Below are positions 36,701 to 48,043 of a DNA stretch of 64,000 nt, piece by piece. Position 1 is the first letter of the stretch; the number at the start of each line of letters is the position of its first letter. Both the position numbers and the translations under genes were made by a program. The notes beneath the pieces were generated by a model. The model did no database searches. It was given only the letters and a program-made list of their open reading frames with translations, and had not been told where the DNA came from. The stretch is from Streptosporangiaceae bacterium NEAU-GS5 (GTDB taxonomy: Bacteria > Actinomycetota > Actinomycetes > Streptosporangiales > Streptosporangiaceae), in the NCBI GenBank assembly GCA_017592665.1, contig JAGFNW010000022.1, positions 104,570-168,569 of the forward strand, in the 5' to 3' direction.

Positions 36701-39511
36701 GTACGCCACGAGCCGCTTGCCGAGGGGCGGGTCGTCGCGGACGACCACGACGGCGTCCTGGATCCCGGGTTGCTCGCGCAGGCGTGACTCGATCTCTCCG
36801 AGTTCGATCCGCAGGCCGCGGAGCTTGATCTGGCCGTCGCCGCGGCCGAGGAACTCCAGGACGCCACCCGGGGTCCAGCGGGCCAGGTCGCCCGTGCGGT
36901 AGAGCCGCGAGCCCGGCGGGCCGTACGGATCAGGAACGAACCGCTCCGCGGTCAGCGCCGGCCGCCGCCAGTAGCCCCGGGCCACGCCCACGCCGCCGAT
37001 GTGGAGCTCGCCCGCCACGCCGATCGGCGCCGGTTCCATGCTGGAGTCCAGGACGTACAGCCGGATGTTCTGGATGGGCCGCCCGATCGGGACCGTGGAC
37101 GCGGACGCCGGCATCGATGGGTCGCAGCGCCACGCGCTGACGTCGACGGCGGCCTCGGTGGGGCCGTAGAGATTGTGCAGCTCGCAGTCCGGCAGCAGCG
37201 CCATGAACCGGGCCGCGGCCTGCGGCGGCAGCTCCTCTCCGCTGCAGATGACTCGGCGCAGCGACCGGCAGTCCGCGACCCCCGGCTCGGCGGTGAAGGC
37301 GGCCAGCATGGACGGCACGAAGTGCGCGGTGGTCACGCCCTCGGCGATGATCAGATCCCGCAGGTACGCCGGGTCCTTCTGGCCGCCGGGACGGGCCAGG
37401 ACCAGGCGCGCCCCGGCGAGCAGGGGCCAGAAGAACTCCCACACCGAGACGTCGAACCCGGCCGGCGTCTTCTGCAGCACGGCGTCGTCGCTGGTCAGAC
37501 TGTAGGTGCGCTGCATCCAGTCCAGCCGGTTGCAGATGCCGGCGTGGGTGTTGGGCACGCCTTTGGGGCGGCCGGTGGACCCCGAGGTGTAGATGACGTA
37601 CGCGGGATTGACGGGGCCCGCGGCCAACTCTGGATCGGTGTCGGGAAAACCGGTCCACTCGGCCGGCTCGTCCAGGGCGAGGACGTGGGCCGGGGTCTCC
37701 GGAGGCGCCAAGGCGCGCTGGGTGAGCAGGATCGGCGCCGCCGAGTCGTCGATCATGTACGCCAGCCGGTCAGGCGGATAGCCGGGATCGAGCGGCACGT
37801 ACGCGGCGCCGGATTTGAGCACGCCCAGCAGCCCGGCCACGAGGTCGGCCGAGCGCTCCGCGCACACGGCGACCAAGGTCTCCGGCCCCGCGCCGAGATC
37901 ACGCAACCGATGGGCGATCCGATTGGCTCGGCGATTCAGCTCTGCGTACGTCAAAGCGCCCTGCTCGGAAACGACGGCGACCGCCGTCGGCGTACGGGCG
38001 GCCTGGGCTTCGACCAAGCCGTGCAGCGTGGCGTCGGGCGGCACGGCGACGGCCGTGTCGTTCCACTCCTCGATCAGGGTCGTCCGCTCCGCGGCAGGCA
38101 ACAGCGCGAGCCGGGACAGCGGTGTCTCGGGGGCGGCGGCGATCGAGGCGAGCAGGACGCCGAAGCGCTCCGCGAGCCGGATGATCGTGGCCGCCTCGAA
38201 CAGGGCCGTGCTGTAGGTGAACGCGCAGCGCAGGCCACCGCCCTTACCAGCCACGACGTGCAGTTCGAGGTCGAAGCGGGTGGCCGGGAGGTCGAGCGGC
38301 TCCCATCCGGCGGTCAGCCCGCCGTCTCCGGCGGTACGTGTGCGCATCGCGAAGTTGTGCATCGCGAACGTCACCTGGAACAGCGGCGACCGGCTGACGT
38401 CGCGGGCCACGCCGAGCTCGTTCACGATGTGCTCGAACGGAAGCTCCTGGTGATCCAGCGCGTCGAGCACGGCCGGCCGGGTCCGGGCCAGCAGCTCGGC
38501 GAACGAAGGATCGCCCGACAGCTCGGCGCGGAGCGCCAGCATGTTCACGAACATGCCGACGAGCCCCTCGACCTCGGGCCGCGACCGGCCGGCGACCGGG
38601 GTGCCGACCGCGAAGTCGTCCTGGCCGCAGTGCCGGGCGAGCAGGGTCTGGTAGGCGGCCAGCAACGTCATGAAGAGCGTGGCGCCGTGCACCCGGCTCA
38701 GCCGCCCGAGCGCGCCCCCGAGCTCCGGGTCCAGGTCGAAACGGTGGGTGGCGCCCTCGAAGCGCTGCGCTTTGGGGCGCGGGTGGTCGGCCGGCAGTTC
38801 GAGCGCGGGCACGTCGGCCAGCCGTCCGGCCCAGTAGCGCCGATGCCGCTCGAAGCCCGGACCGGCCAGCTGCTCGCGCTGCCAGCGGGCGAAATCGCCG
38901 TATTGGACGGGCGGCTCCGGCAGGGCTGCGGGCACGCCGGTCGACTCGGCCCGGTAGAGCGCGATGAGGTCGCCGAGCAGCACGTCGCTCGACCAGCCGT
39001 CGCCCGCGATGTGGTGACCGGCGAGGACGAGCAGGTGGTCGTCCTCGCCGAGCACTGCGAGCAGGGCCCGCAGCAGCGGGCCGCGCGCGAGGTCGAAGGG
39101 CTCGGCGGCCCGCGTCCGCAGCAGCTCGCGGACCTCGTCCGCGGGCGCGTCCACCACCTCGAGAGGGATCCGTACGGCATCGGCGACCCGGACCTCGGGG
39201 CTCCCGTCCGGCCCGGCGGGAAAGGACATCCGGAGGGTCTCGTGCCGGTCCGTCACCCCGTCCAGGGCGCGCCGCAGCGCCTCGGTGTCGAGTGGTCCGC
39301 GCAGCCGTACGGCGATGGGGACGGCGTAGGCCGCGGTGCCCGGGGCGTACTGCTCCATGAACCAGACCCGCTCCTGCGCGAACGACAGGGGCGGCGCGGC
39401 GCCGGCCGGGCGGCGCGGGATGCGCGGCGGCCCGTCGGCGGGGCGGCGGCGCAGGCGCTGTTCGAGCAGGGCCCGCTTGCTCTCCGACAGGGCGGGCCGC
39501 TCGATCGTCAC
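33782..39511 (-). CDS. NRPS module C-A-T-TE fused in frame to an MFS exporter
   Basis: Terminal synthetase, 1909 aa. The condensation domain (about 40-470) has HHIAGDGWSSD near 167. The adenylation domain (about 490-985) has TSGSTGRPKG, and its specificity residues read from FDVSVWEFF, TAHFVPSM, RRVICSGEE and HNLYGPTEAAVDVS give DVWHISLVDK, close to the EntF serine code DVWHFSLVDK. The carrier serine is Ser1031 in DLGGHSMLAM. The thioesterase (about 1085-1340) has YGHCGVGG with Cys1168 in place of the usual nucleophilic Ser. A charged repetitive linker (about 1351-1470) joins it to a 12-segment MFS domain of EntS/MFS_3 type. An internal ATG at 35101 could also start a separate MFS protein. 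The start overlaps the upstream gene by ATGA. Confidence 0.9.
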   Translation of the reverse strand: MTIERPALSESKRALLEQRLRRRPADGPPRIPRRPAGAAPPLSFAQERVWFMEQYAPGTAAYAVPIAVRLRGPLDTEALRRALDGVTDRHETLRMSFPAGPDGSPEVRVADAVRIPLEVVDAPADEVRELLRTRAAEPFDLARGPLLRALLAVLGEDDHLLVLAGHHIAGDGWSSDVLLGDLIALYRAESTGVPAALPEPPVQYGDFARWQREQLAGPGFERHRRYWAGRLADVPALELPADHPRPKAQRFEGATHRFDLDPELGGALGRLSRVHGATLFMTLLAAYQTLLARHCGQDDFAVGTPVAGRSRPEVEGLVGMFVNMLALRAELSGDPSFAELLARTRPAVLDALDHQELPFEHIVNELGVARDVSRSPLFQVTFAMHNFAMRTRTAGDGGLTAGWEPLDLPATRFDLELHVVAGKGGGLRCAFTYSTALFEAATIIRLAERFGVLLASIAAAPETPLSRLALLPAAERTTLIEEWNDTAVAVPPDATLHGLVEAQAARTPTAVAVVSEQGALTYAELNRRANRIAHRLRDLGAGPETLVAVCAERSADLVAGLLGVLKSGAAYVPLDPGYPPDRLAYMIDDSAAPILLTQRALAPPETPAHVLALDEPAEWTGFPDTDPELAAGPVNPAYVIYTSGSTGRPKGVPNTHAGICNRLDWMQRTYSLTSDDAVLQKTPAGFDVSVWEFFWPLLAGARLVLARPGGQKDPAYLRDLIIAEGVTTAHFVPSMLAAFTAEPGVADCRSLRRVICSGEELPPQAAARFMALLPDCELHNLYGPTEAAVDVSAWRCDPSMPASASTVPIGRPIQNIRLYVLDSSMEPAPIGVAGELHIGGVGVARGYWRRPALTAERFVPDPYGPPGSRLYRTGDLARWTPGGVLEFLGRGDGQIKLRGLRIELGEIESRLREQPGIQDAVVVVRDDPPLGKRLVAYVVPEAVHVDAVGAELKRTLPDYMVPAAFVELPALPLTPNGKLNRAALPTPMAAPGVYTPPQGPAQELVARIWADVLGVDQVGAHDDFFDLGGHSMLAMQVVVRLRTALEGTGRSVGVMDLFTHRTVAELGAYIEGPAPQGPRRLLYELTPPVPPPARVRSYICLPYGGGSAAVYQPLADALPAGHSLYALAIPGHDVGLDEAALPFDELAERTTAEVLRTTEGPLVLYGHCGVGGALVVELARRLEDAGRELEAVYVGAIFPFARTNGPLSRVLAWLDRRASGRHYAAWLTSMGVDMGELDPAQADRIIANMRADGRRAEAYFGDLLDRQVDRLHAPVISVVGERDPATDYYQERHREWRFLTDTSAVVVLDEAGHFFLRYRAEELAEIITTTHLHLTDSPPHPAPGATWWLHPDHEPHPKRPEERLNDQHTERPNDRPDGRRRDERWPDKRPNERRTEGPTERPDERRPDGSTERPDELRRIKGPIKGRIERPAERPDEKRRIEGPVKGRIERPINGRIERAIDARPPIRPTMRRFSVVASGQLISMAGSALTAWAIPVWIYLRTGSLVDFTLFAVSGLVPALLVGPLAGAVVDRADRRVVMMAAGAVAGGCELALGLLYWSGRLQPWHIYLTVAGVASALAFQRLAFTSAIPQLVPKRFLGNANGVAQMSSGFATLLVPLVAAGLLATIGLGWILILDVVSYAAAIGVLTFVRFPDTMGKKAREPLLTEIANGFRYSWGNPALRAMLLFSAMINVFLGPALILVSPLVLGFGTLTQVGQVSFAEAIGALIGGVVFTIWGGPARRMRGLLLATFALAACCMVTGLRPAVAVVAAGVFGTAFTLAVIQSIYATIVQVKVPQRFHGRVFALNQMIAWSTLPLGFAVIAPLASATFEPLLRPSGPLAGTLGTVIGTGPGRGIALVYLAVALTIAALTALGLRTRILSTFDSQVPDAQPDDLIGLQSLPTHNPSP
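35110..35460 (-). repeat. Repetitive coding linker between thioesterase and MFS domains
   Basis: About 115 codons of degenerate tandem repeats encoding units such as ERPDERRPDG and RRIKGPIKGRIERP. The DNA repeats are visible as recurring GCTCGATCCGGCCC and TCAGGCCGTTCGGT-like blocks. The segment is extremely rich in Arg, Glu, Asp and Pro, so it is probably disordered and cytoplasmic. The frame is open throughout. Confidence 0.7.
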
Positions 39512-42500
39512 CCTTCGCCTCCCTGAGCGGCCAGCTGCCGTTCGACCTCGTCGTCCGACAGCCGGTCGATCTCGCCGGCCGCCAGATCCTCGACCGCCTG
39601 GGCCAGGGCGGCCACGGAAACGTGGCTGAAGAACAGGTGGATGGGCACGTCGACGCCGAGGGCGTCCGAGAGCCGTACCGCTATCTGGGCGGCCAGCAGC
39701 GAGTGGCCGCCGAGGTCGAAGAAGTCGTCGTCGGCGCCGACCCGTTCGACGCCGAGCACCTGCGCCCAGACGTCGGCGACCAGTTCCTCGGCGTCGGTGC
39801 GCGGCGCGACGTAGGCCCGGCCGCGTGCGGCGCCGTAGTCGGGCGCGGGCAGCGCCTCGGTGTCCAGCTTGCCGTTCGAGGTGGCCGGGAAGTCCGGCAG
39901 CGCGACGACCGCGGCCGGAACCATGTAGTCGGGCAGGGATCGCCGGAGCTCGGCCCGTAACGTGGCGGTGTCCGCGACCTCGCCGACCACGTACGCGACG
40001 AGCCGTTCGTCACCGGGCACGTCCTCACGCACGAGGACGGCGGCGGCGCGCACACCGGGCTGCGCCGTCAGCGCCGCCTCGATCTCGCCGGGCTCGATGC
40101 GCAGCCCGCGGATCTTGATCTGCGCATCTATCCGGCCCTCGAAGACCAGCGCGCCGCGCGGGGTCCAGTGGGCCAGGTCGCCCGTGCGGTAGAGCCGCGA
40201 TCCCGGCGGGCCGAACGGATCGGGCACGAAGCGCTCCGCGGTCAGGTCCGGCCTGCCGAGGTAGCCGCGCGCCACCTGCAGGCCGCCTATGTGCAGGTGC
40301 CCGCTCACTCCCGGCGGCACCGGCTCCATGTGGGAGTCCAGGACGTACAGCGTGGTGTTGGCGATGGGCCGGCCGATCGGCACCGGCCCGGTGAAGTGGT
40401 CGGTGGGATAGCAGGTCTGCACGGTGACGTCGATGGTGGCCTCGGTGGGGCCGTAGAGGTTGTGCAGCGGTACGGGGAGGCGTTCGGCGAACCGCCGGGC
40501 GAGGTCGCCGGACAGCTGCTCGCCGCCGCAGACCACGCGGCGCAGGGTCGTGCACCGGGACAGCACCGGCGAGTCGACGAAGAGCCGCAGCACGGTCGGC
40601 ACCGTGGCGATCAGGGTGACGCCGTGTTCGGCGGCGACCGTGAGCACGGCGTCGGGCCTGAGCCCGGCCGACTCGGTCGCGATCACGATGGCGCCGCCCG
40701 ACGCCAGCACCGGCCACAGTTCGATCCCGGACGCGTCGAACCCCGGCGAGGTCTGCGCCAGCGACCGGTCGCCGGAGTCGAGCCCGAATCGGCGGACGAA
40801 CCAGCGCACGTAGTTCGACAGCGACCGGTGCTCGATCTCCACCCCCTTCGGCCGGCCGGTCGAGCCCGAGGTGTAGATCACGTACGCGAGGTCGGACGGC
40901 CGGGCCGAGCTTCGCGCTTGGGACGCGCCTCCGGTCGCGGAGACGGCCGCGACGTCGAGCACGGGCGCGTCGGTTTCCGGCAGGCGGCCGCGATGGACGG
41001 CCGTGGTGAGGACGACGGCCGCGCCGCTGTCGGCGAGCATGAACGCCAGCCGGTCCGCCGGCAGCGCCAGGTCGAGCGGCACGTACGCGGCGCCGGACAG
41101 CAGGGTCGCCAGCATCGCGACGATCAGGTCGGCCGAGCGCGGCAGCGCGATGGCGACCAGCCGTTCGGGGCCCGCCCCCTGCTCGCGCAGCATCGCGGCC
41201 AGCACGCCGGCCCGCCGGACCAGCTCGGCGTAGGTGAGCGAGCCGCCGGGCGCGTCCACGGCGACCGCCTCCGGCCGCCGCGTCGCCTGTTCGAGGATCA
41301 GGGCCGGTACGGTCACCCCGTCGGGCAGCGGCGGCTCGACGCCGTTCCACCGGTTGAGGACCAGTGCCCGCTCTTCGGCGTCCATCAGCGAGAGCCTGCT
41401 CACCCGGGTGCCGGGACGGCGCGCCGCCTCGTCGAGGACCCGCAGGTAGCGGGCGACGATGGTGTCGGCGGTCCGGGCGTCGAACAGATCCGAGCGATAC
41501 TCCAGGCGGCCCTCGCGGCCGTGCACGACCATGCACAGTTCGTCCCGCGAGGTGCCGTACGCGGAGGTCTGTACGGCTTCCGGGTGATTGAAGCCGAGCT
41601 GATACAGGGGCGGCACGGCCAGGTCGCGCCGCGGGGCCAGCTCGTCCACCAGGTGCTGCAGCGGCACCGCGGAGTGGTCGAGCGCCTCGGCCGTGGCGCC
41701 GGCCACCTGGGCGACCAGTTCCTCGAACGACGGATCGGCCGAGGTGTCGACGCGTACGGGAAGCGTGTTGACGAACATCCCGATCAGCGGGGCCACCTGC
41801 TCGGTGTCCCGGCCGGCGACCGGGATGCCCACGACCACGTCCGGCTGGCCGCCGAGCCGGGCCAGCAGGGCGGCGTACGCGGCGAGCATCACGCTGAACG
41901 GGGTGACGCGAAGCCGCCGGGCCAGCCCGGCCAGCCGATCGGCCAGCTCCGGATAGATCTTGAAGCGGGATTCGCCGCCCGCGTAGCTCTGGGCGGCCGG
42001 GCGTGGGCGGTCCATGGGCACCGAGTGGACGGCCGGGATCCCGGCGAGCCGGGTCCGCCAGTAGGCCACCTCCAGGCGGAGCCGCTCGGGGGTGAGCTGC
42101 TTGTCGCGCTGCCACACGGTCCAGTCGGCGTATTGGATGGGCAGTTCGGGAAGGCGGGCCAAGCGCCGCTCGGCGGCCGCCGCGCAGAGCTCGGTGAGCT
42201 CGGCCCGCAGAATTCCGACCGACGCGCCATCGCAGATCGTGTGATGGGCCACGATCACCAGCCAGGTGTGGTTCCTGGCCGTCTGGATCAACCGGGCCCG
42301 CCACAGCGGCGCCCGGTCGAGCGCGAACGGGATGAGCCCGTCGGCCCGGCACAACTCCTCGAACGGCGCCTCGACGTGCTCCTTCGGCAGGCCGCTCAGG
42401 TCGGCCACCGGCACCTTGATCGGGATGTCCTGACGCACCACCTGGCGCAGGCCGTCCGGGCCGACCCGGAAGCAGGTCCGTAGCGCCTCGTGCCTCCGCA

Positions 42501-42675
42501 CGACCTCGGCCAGAGCTTCGGCCGCGACCCCGGCGCCGACGCCGGGCGGCAGCTGCAGGGGCACGACCAGGTTGTAGGCCGGAGAGTCGGGCTGCAGCCG
42601 GCTGGCGAGCCACAGCCGCTCCTGGCCGTACGAGGCGGGGAACTCCCACTCGTTCAATGTGGACTCCTCGGTCAT
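39508..42675 (-). CDS. NRPS module C-A-T
   Basis: Single-module synthetase, 1055 aa from the ATG at 42673-42675. The condensation domain (about 15-430) starts SYGQERLWLASRLQPDSPAY and has the active-site motif HHTICDGA near 146. The adenylation domain (about 455-940) has YVIYTSGSTGRPKG, YGPTEATIDVT, and a core YRTGDLAHW. By alignment to the EntF positions its specificity residues are about D-A-I-A-V-G-L-I-D-K, which I cannot assign to an amino acid; Asp235 indicates an alpha-amino acid. The carrier serine is Ser992 in DLGGHSLLAAQ. It receives the chain from the PKS and passes it to the serine module. The open frame continues upstream into the PKS gene as a shadow. Confidence 0.9.
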   Translation of the reverse strand: MTEESTLNEWEFPASYGQERLWLASRLQPDSPAYNLVVPLQLPPGVGAGVAAEALAEVVRRHEALRTCFRVGPDGLRQVVRQDIPIKVPVADLSGLPKEHVEAPFEELCRADGLIPFALDRAPLWRARLIQTARNHTWLVIVAHHTICDGASVGILRAELTELCAAAAERRLARLPELPIQYADWTVWQRDKQLTPERLRLEVAYWRTRLAGIPAVHSVPMDRPRPAAQSYAGGESRFKIYPELADRLAGLARRLRVTPFSVMLAAYAALLARLGGQPDVVVGIPVAGRDTEQVAPLIGMFVNTLPVRVDTSADPSFEELVAQVAGATAEALDHSAVPLQHLVDELAPRRDLAVPPLYQLGFNHPEAVQTSAYGTSRDELCMVVHGREGRLEYRSDLFDARTADTIVARYLRVLDEAARRPGTRVSRLSLMDAEERALVLNRWNGVEPPLPDGVTVPALILEQATRRPEAVAVDAPGGSLTYAELVRRAGVLAAMLREQGAGPERLVAIALPRSADLIVAMLATLLSGAAYVPLDLALPADRLAFMLADSGAAVVLTTAVHRGRLPETDAPVLDVAAVSATGGASQARSSARPSDLAYVIYTSGSTGRPKGVEIEHRSLSNYVRWFVRRFGLDSGDRSLAQTSPGFDASGIELWPVLASGGAIVIATESAGLRPDAVLTVAAEHGVTLIATVPTVLRLFVDSPVLSRCTTLRRVVCGGEQLSGDLARRFAERLPVPLHNLYGPTEATIDVTVQTCYPTDHFTGPVPIGRPIANTTLYVLDSHMEPVPPGVSGHLHIGGLQVARGYLGRPDLTAERFVPDPFGPPGSRLYRTGDLAHWTPRGALVFEGRIDAQIKIRGLRIEPGEIEAALTAQPGVRAAAVLVREDVPGDERLVAYVVGEVADTATLRAELRRSLPDYMVPAAVVALPDFPATSNGKLDTEALPAPDYGAARGRAYVAPRTDAEELVADVWAQVLGVERVGADDDFFDLGGHSLLAAQIAVRLSDALGVDVPIHLFFSHVSVAALAQAVEDLAAGEIDRLSDDEVERQLAAQGGEG

Positions 42676-45600
42676 GCGCGCGGCAGGGCGGTGATGGGTT
42701 CGTCGGGAATGCCGGGATTGCTCAACCCGGTGATGGCGGCCGCCATGCGGGCGACCGTGGGCTCTTCGAAGAGGGTCCGCATCGGGATCTTCCGTCCCGC
42801 CTCCTTGCGGATCCTGGCCAGCAGCTGCACCGCGACCAGCGAGTTGCCGCCGAGCTCGAAGAAGTCGTCGTGGACGCCGATCCGCTCGACGCCGAGCACG
42901 TCCTGCCACAGCCCGGACAGCACGCGCTCCAGCTCGGTGCCGGGCGGCGTGTGGTCGCCGTCGAGGAGGTCGGCCGCCGGCCCGGCCGCGTCGCCCATGC
43001 CGGACGCCCCCGTGGTGGACGCGACGGTCTGCTGCGTCACGGCCTGGGCGGCGGCGAGCGCGGCGCGCACGCCCGTGGCGGTCACCGACACCTGGGCGCC
43101 GAGGTCGGTGGCGAGGACGCGGCGCAGGGCCTCGGCTCCGTCGGCCGGGGCGATCCCCACCGCGCCGGCCCTGGTGAAGGCCGTGGAAGGGGCGGCGCGG
43201 GCCGACAGCCCGGCATCGAACGTGGTGAAGTCGATCTTCCGGAAGACGAACTCGCCGATCGAGGCGATCTCCACGCCCGCGTCGTCGAAGAGGGTGACCG
43301 TGGTTTCCACGATGCCGGACGCGTCCTGGTCGCGGTAGCGCACATGGCTCCAGAAGCGGGCCGGCAGCGGGCCGCGGAAGCGGATCCGGCCGTAGCCCAT
43401 GGGCAGGTGGTCGCCTTCGACCTGGCCGATGCCGTACGTGATGGCCTCGTCGAGCAGCCCGGGATGCACGCCCCACTGGTCGAGCTCGGCGGCGACCAGG
43501 TCGCCGGCCTCGAACAGCGCGATCTCCTCCTGGACGCCGGCCTCGATCTGGCGCAGGCTCGACCAGCGCGGCCCGAGCGTGGCCAGGTCCCCGCCGGGCC
43601 AGGCGGCCCGGTCGGCCGCAAGGACCGGGACCCGGCATCGCTCCCGGATCGCGGCCAGGTCGTGGATCGGCGGCGGATCGTCCTCCGTCCCGTCGCCGAG
43701 GATGACCACCGTGCCCCGGACGTGCGCGCGCTCCAGGCCGGCCGCACGGCTGGTCACCTGGAAGTCGACGTCGTCGGCGCCCTCGGCGAACGCCACGCGG
43801 TATTCGGCCTGCCCGTCGTCGTCCACCGCGAACGGCTCGACCAGCATCACGTCGCGCAGCTCGATCGGCCGGTCACCGGCGTCGAGCGCGGCGCGGGCGG
43901 CGGCGAGCACGGTCGCCACGTGGCCGGTGCCCGACATCATGGCGTGCCCGCCGATGCGGTGCTCGTCCAGCACCCAGTGGGTGCGCGGGCCGACGACGCC
44001 CGTGCACCACGCCACATCGCCGGTCGGGTCCCGGTGTGCCGTCGTCAGCACGGGATGGCCCATGGGCGTGCTCACCAGCCCGCGCTGCAGGGCGCGGAAC
44101 GCGCTGGGCGCCACCACTTCGGCGGCCATGCCGACGTCCAGCCAGCCGCCCCAGTCGATCGCGACGGCCCGGCCCCGGAACAGCCCGGACGCGGTGCCCG
44201 CCTGCGCCACGGCGTCCATGAACGCGTTGGCGCCGCAGTAGTCGACCTGCCCGAACCCGCCCGCGATGCCGGTCACCGACCCGCACAGCACGACCGCGTC
44301 CAGGGGCAGGTCGCCGAAGACCTTGGCGAGGGCGAGCGTGCCGCGGATCTTCGGGGCGAGCACGGCCTCGGCCTGGGCTCGCTCCTTGACCTCGGCCATC
44401 CCGCCGCCCGGCACACCGGCCGCGTGCACGATGGCGTCGAGCCGGCCGAACCGCTCGATGATGCGCGCGCGGACCCGCAGCAGCGCCGCGACGTCCGTGA
44501 CGTCGGCGTCGAGGACCATCACCTCGCCGCCGTCGCGCTCCATCCGGCGGATGGCCGCGATGGCGCGGCCCGCCCGGTCGCTGGTCCCGTGGATCGCCAG
44601 GTGCCGATCCCATTCGGCCTGGCCGGGCAGTCCCGTACGGCCGAGCAGGACCAGCCGGGCGCCGAGCCGGGCGGCCAGGTCCTCCGCGACGCTGATCCCG
44701 ATGCCGCCGAGGCCGCCTGTGATCAGGCAGACGGCTTCCTGCCGGATGCCGCCGGGCTCGGCGGAGACGGCCGGCAGCCGTACGGGCTCCCAGTCGCGCA
44801 CCCAGCGGCGCCCGCCGCGGAGCGCCACGGTGGCCGCGCCTTCCGGCGGCGGGCGCAGCAGTTCGGCGACCACGACGTCGGTCTGCGCCGGACCGGCGGC
44901 GGCGTCCACGTGCCGGACCGTGAGCCAGGGCAGCTCCAGCGGCAGGACCAGCGCGTGACCCGCCATCGTGGCGTGCTCGGGCGAGCGCAGGTCGTCGCCG
45001 AGCACGGACTGGGTGCCCGCGGTCACGATGTCGAGGTGGACCGGCTGCTCGGGCTGGGCGGCGGCCAGCTTCTGCACCAGCGATAGCACGCCGAAGAAGC
45101 CCGTCTCCTGCGCGGCCCAGGCCGCGTCCGGGTCGGGACCGGCAGGCTCGGCACGCCAGGCCGTGACGTGCACGATTCTGGTCGGCAGCTCCCCGTGCGC
45201 GCACCACAGCCCCGGCGCGGCCAGGTGCACGTCCGCTCCGCCGGCGCGCAGCCGTCCGGCCAGCTCCGTGGCGGCCAGACCGGCCCCGATGACCACGATC
45301 CGCTCGCGGCGACTGTCGATCCGCCCGACCGCGGGGATCTGCCGCCAGGCCGGGACGGCGTACCAGTCGTCCATCGGCAGCTGCCCGGACTTCTGCTGCG
45401 GCGGCGCGTCCGCCTCCTCGGTCGGGGTGACCCAGTAGCGCTTGCGCTCGAAGGGGTAGGTGGGGAGGGGCACCCGGCGGCCGGTCGGCGGCCCCGCGTC
45501 GACGTCCACCCCGGCCGCCCATAACCGCCCGGCGGCGTTCAGCAGGGCCGTCAGGTCGCCGGTCGGGTCGTCCGGCGCGGGCAGGCTCGCCACCACAGCG

Positions 45601-48043
45601 GATTTCGCCGCGTACGGCCTGGCCAGCGCGGACAGCTGACGTCCCGGGCCCACCTCGACCAGCGCCCAGTCGCCCTCGGCGAGCAGGGTCGCCGCGCCGT
45701 CGCCGAAGCGGACCGTTTCGCGCAGGTGCCGGGCCCAATAAGAGGGGTCGGTCAGCTCGGCGGCGGTCGCCCAGCCGCCCGTGAGGTTGGACAGCATGGC
45801 GCGCTCGGGGGCCCGGCGGGTCGCCGCGGCCACCTCGTCCCGGAAGTCCGCCAGGATCGGCTCCATCATGGCCGAGTGGAAGGCGTGCGACGTGCGCAGA
45901 CGGGTGACTCCGACCCCCCGGTCGCGCGACTCGGCCGCGTACGCGTCGATCCGCTCGACCGGCCCGGAGACCACGCAGTTGGCCGGGCCGTTGACGGCGG
46001 CGACCGACAGGCCGTCCGGCAGCGATCGGCGGACCTCGGCCTCGCCCAGCGCCACGGACAGCATCGCGCCGGGCGGCAGCGACCGCATCAGCCGGCCGCG
46101 CCGAGCGACCAGCCGCAGGGCGTCCGGCAGCGGGAACACCCCGGCCAGCGTGGCGGCCACGTACTCGCCCACGCTGTGCCCGATCATCGCGGCCGGTTCG
46201 ACGCCCCACGACGCCCACAGCGCCGCCAGCGCGTACTCGACGGTGAACAGCGCGGGCTGGGTGAACGCCGTGCGGGCCAGCCGTTCCCCCGCGACCTCGT
46301 CGCCGCGTGAGGCGTGCAGCAGGTCGCGGACGTCCAGGCCGAGCTGGTCGTTGAGGTGGCCGGCGCACTCGTCGACCGCGTCCCGATAGACCGGCTCGGC
46401 CCGGTAGAGCCCGGCGCCCATCCCGGGGTACTGGGAGCCCTGCCCGGCGAACAGGAACGCCACGCGCGGCGGCTGCCCGGCCACCGGGGCGAGACGTCGC
46501 CTCTCGGGGTCCACGAGGGCCGCCGCCGCGTCGGACGGGTGCTCGGCGACCACGTACATGCGGTGCTGGTGGGCCCGCCGGCCCCGGCGCAGCGTGTAGG
46601 CGGCCGCGGCCAGGTCGACGCCGGGGTTGGCCTCGATGTGGTCGGCCAGCCGTTCGGCGAGCGTGCCGAGCGCCGTCGGCGTACGGGCGCTGACCTGGAG
46701 CAGGACCGGGCCGTCCCGGCGCTCGGCCACGATCGGCGGCGCCTGCTGGAGCACGAGGTGCGCGTTGGTGCCGCCGACGCCGAACGAGCTGACTCCGGCC
46801 CGGCGCGGCCCGAGGCTCGACGGCCACGGCGACAGGGCCGTGTTGACGTAGAACGGACCGGACTCGAAGTCGATCTTCGGGTGCGGCGTGTCGTAGTGCA
46901 GGCTCGGCGGGATCATCGCGTGTTCCAGCGCCAGCACGGCCTTGACCAGGCCGGCGACGCCCGCGGCGGAGGCCAGGTGGCCGATGTTGGTCTTGACCGA
47001 ACCGAGCGCGCACCATCGGGGCCGGTCGTGATCCACGCCGAACGCCGACGTGAGCGCGGCGACCTCGATCGGGTCGCCGAGGGCCGTGCCGGTGCCGTGC
47101 GCCTCCACGTAGCCGATGGTGCGCGGGTCGACCCCGGCCACGCCGAGGGCCTGGCTGATCACCGCGGCCTGGCCCGCCACGCTCGGCGCGGAGAAGCCGA
47201 CCTTGTCCGACCCGTCGTTGTTGACGGCGTTGCCGAGGATGACCGCGCGAACCGTGTCGCCGTCGGCCAAGGCGTCCGACAGCCGTTTCAGGACCACGAC
47301 GCCGCCGCCGCTGCCCCAGATCATGCCGGCCGAGCGGGCGTCGAAGGCGCGGCAGTGACCGTCCGGGGAGGTGACGCCGCCTTCGGCGTACACATATCCC
47401 CAGCCGTGCGGCAGGTCGATCGAGGCGGCGCCGGCCAGCGCCATCTCGCACTCGCCGTTGCGCAGCGCCTCGCAGGCCAGGTGGGCGGCGACCAGGGAGG
47501 TCGAGCACGCCGTGTGGAGCGTCAGGCTCGGCCCGCGCAGGTTCAGCTTGTACGAGGCGAACGTGGACAGATAGGCCGGATGATTGGCGACCGAGATGCC
47601 GAAGCTCCCCGTGCCGGCCAGGACGGACGGATTGCGGCGGATGTTGTGCCACTGATACTCGTCCGCGCCGGTGCCCGCGTAGACACCGATCTCACCGGGG
47701 TAGCGGGACGGGTCGTGCCCCGCGTCCTCGAGCGCCCGGTGCGCCAGCTCGAGGAACAGCCGCTGCTGCGGATCCCGGACCTCGGCCTCCCGGGGCGTCA
47801 TACCGAAGAACCCGGCGTCGAAGTAGTCGATGTCGTCGATCATGGCGGCCGCGGGCACGAAGCCGGGATCGTCGAGCCGGGAGGCCGGAACGCCGAGGGC
47901 GGCCTGCTCCTCCCGGGTGAAGAAACGGACCGATTCGACCCCGTCGGCGAGGTTCCGCCAGTACTCCTCGACCGAGTCGGCGCCGGGCAGCCGGACCGCC
48001 ATGCCCACGACGGCGATCGGCTCCAATGGGTGCACCCCGTTTG

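Noticed and set aside
43873..47652. 1259-codon alternative frame inside the PKS gene
   Set aside because: Arg/Gly/Pro/Ala-rich shadow of the PKS frame that holds all KS, AT, KR and ACP motifs.
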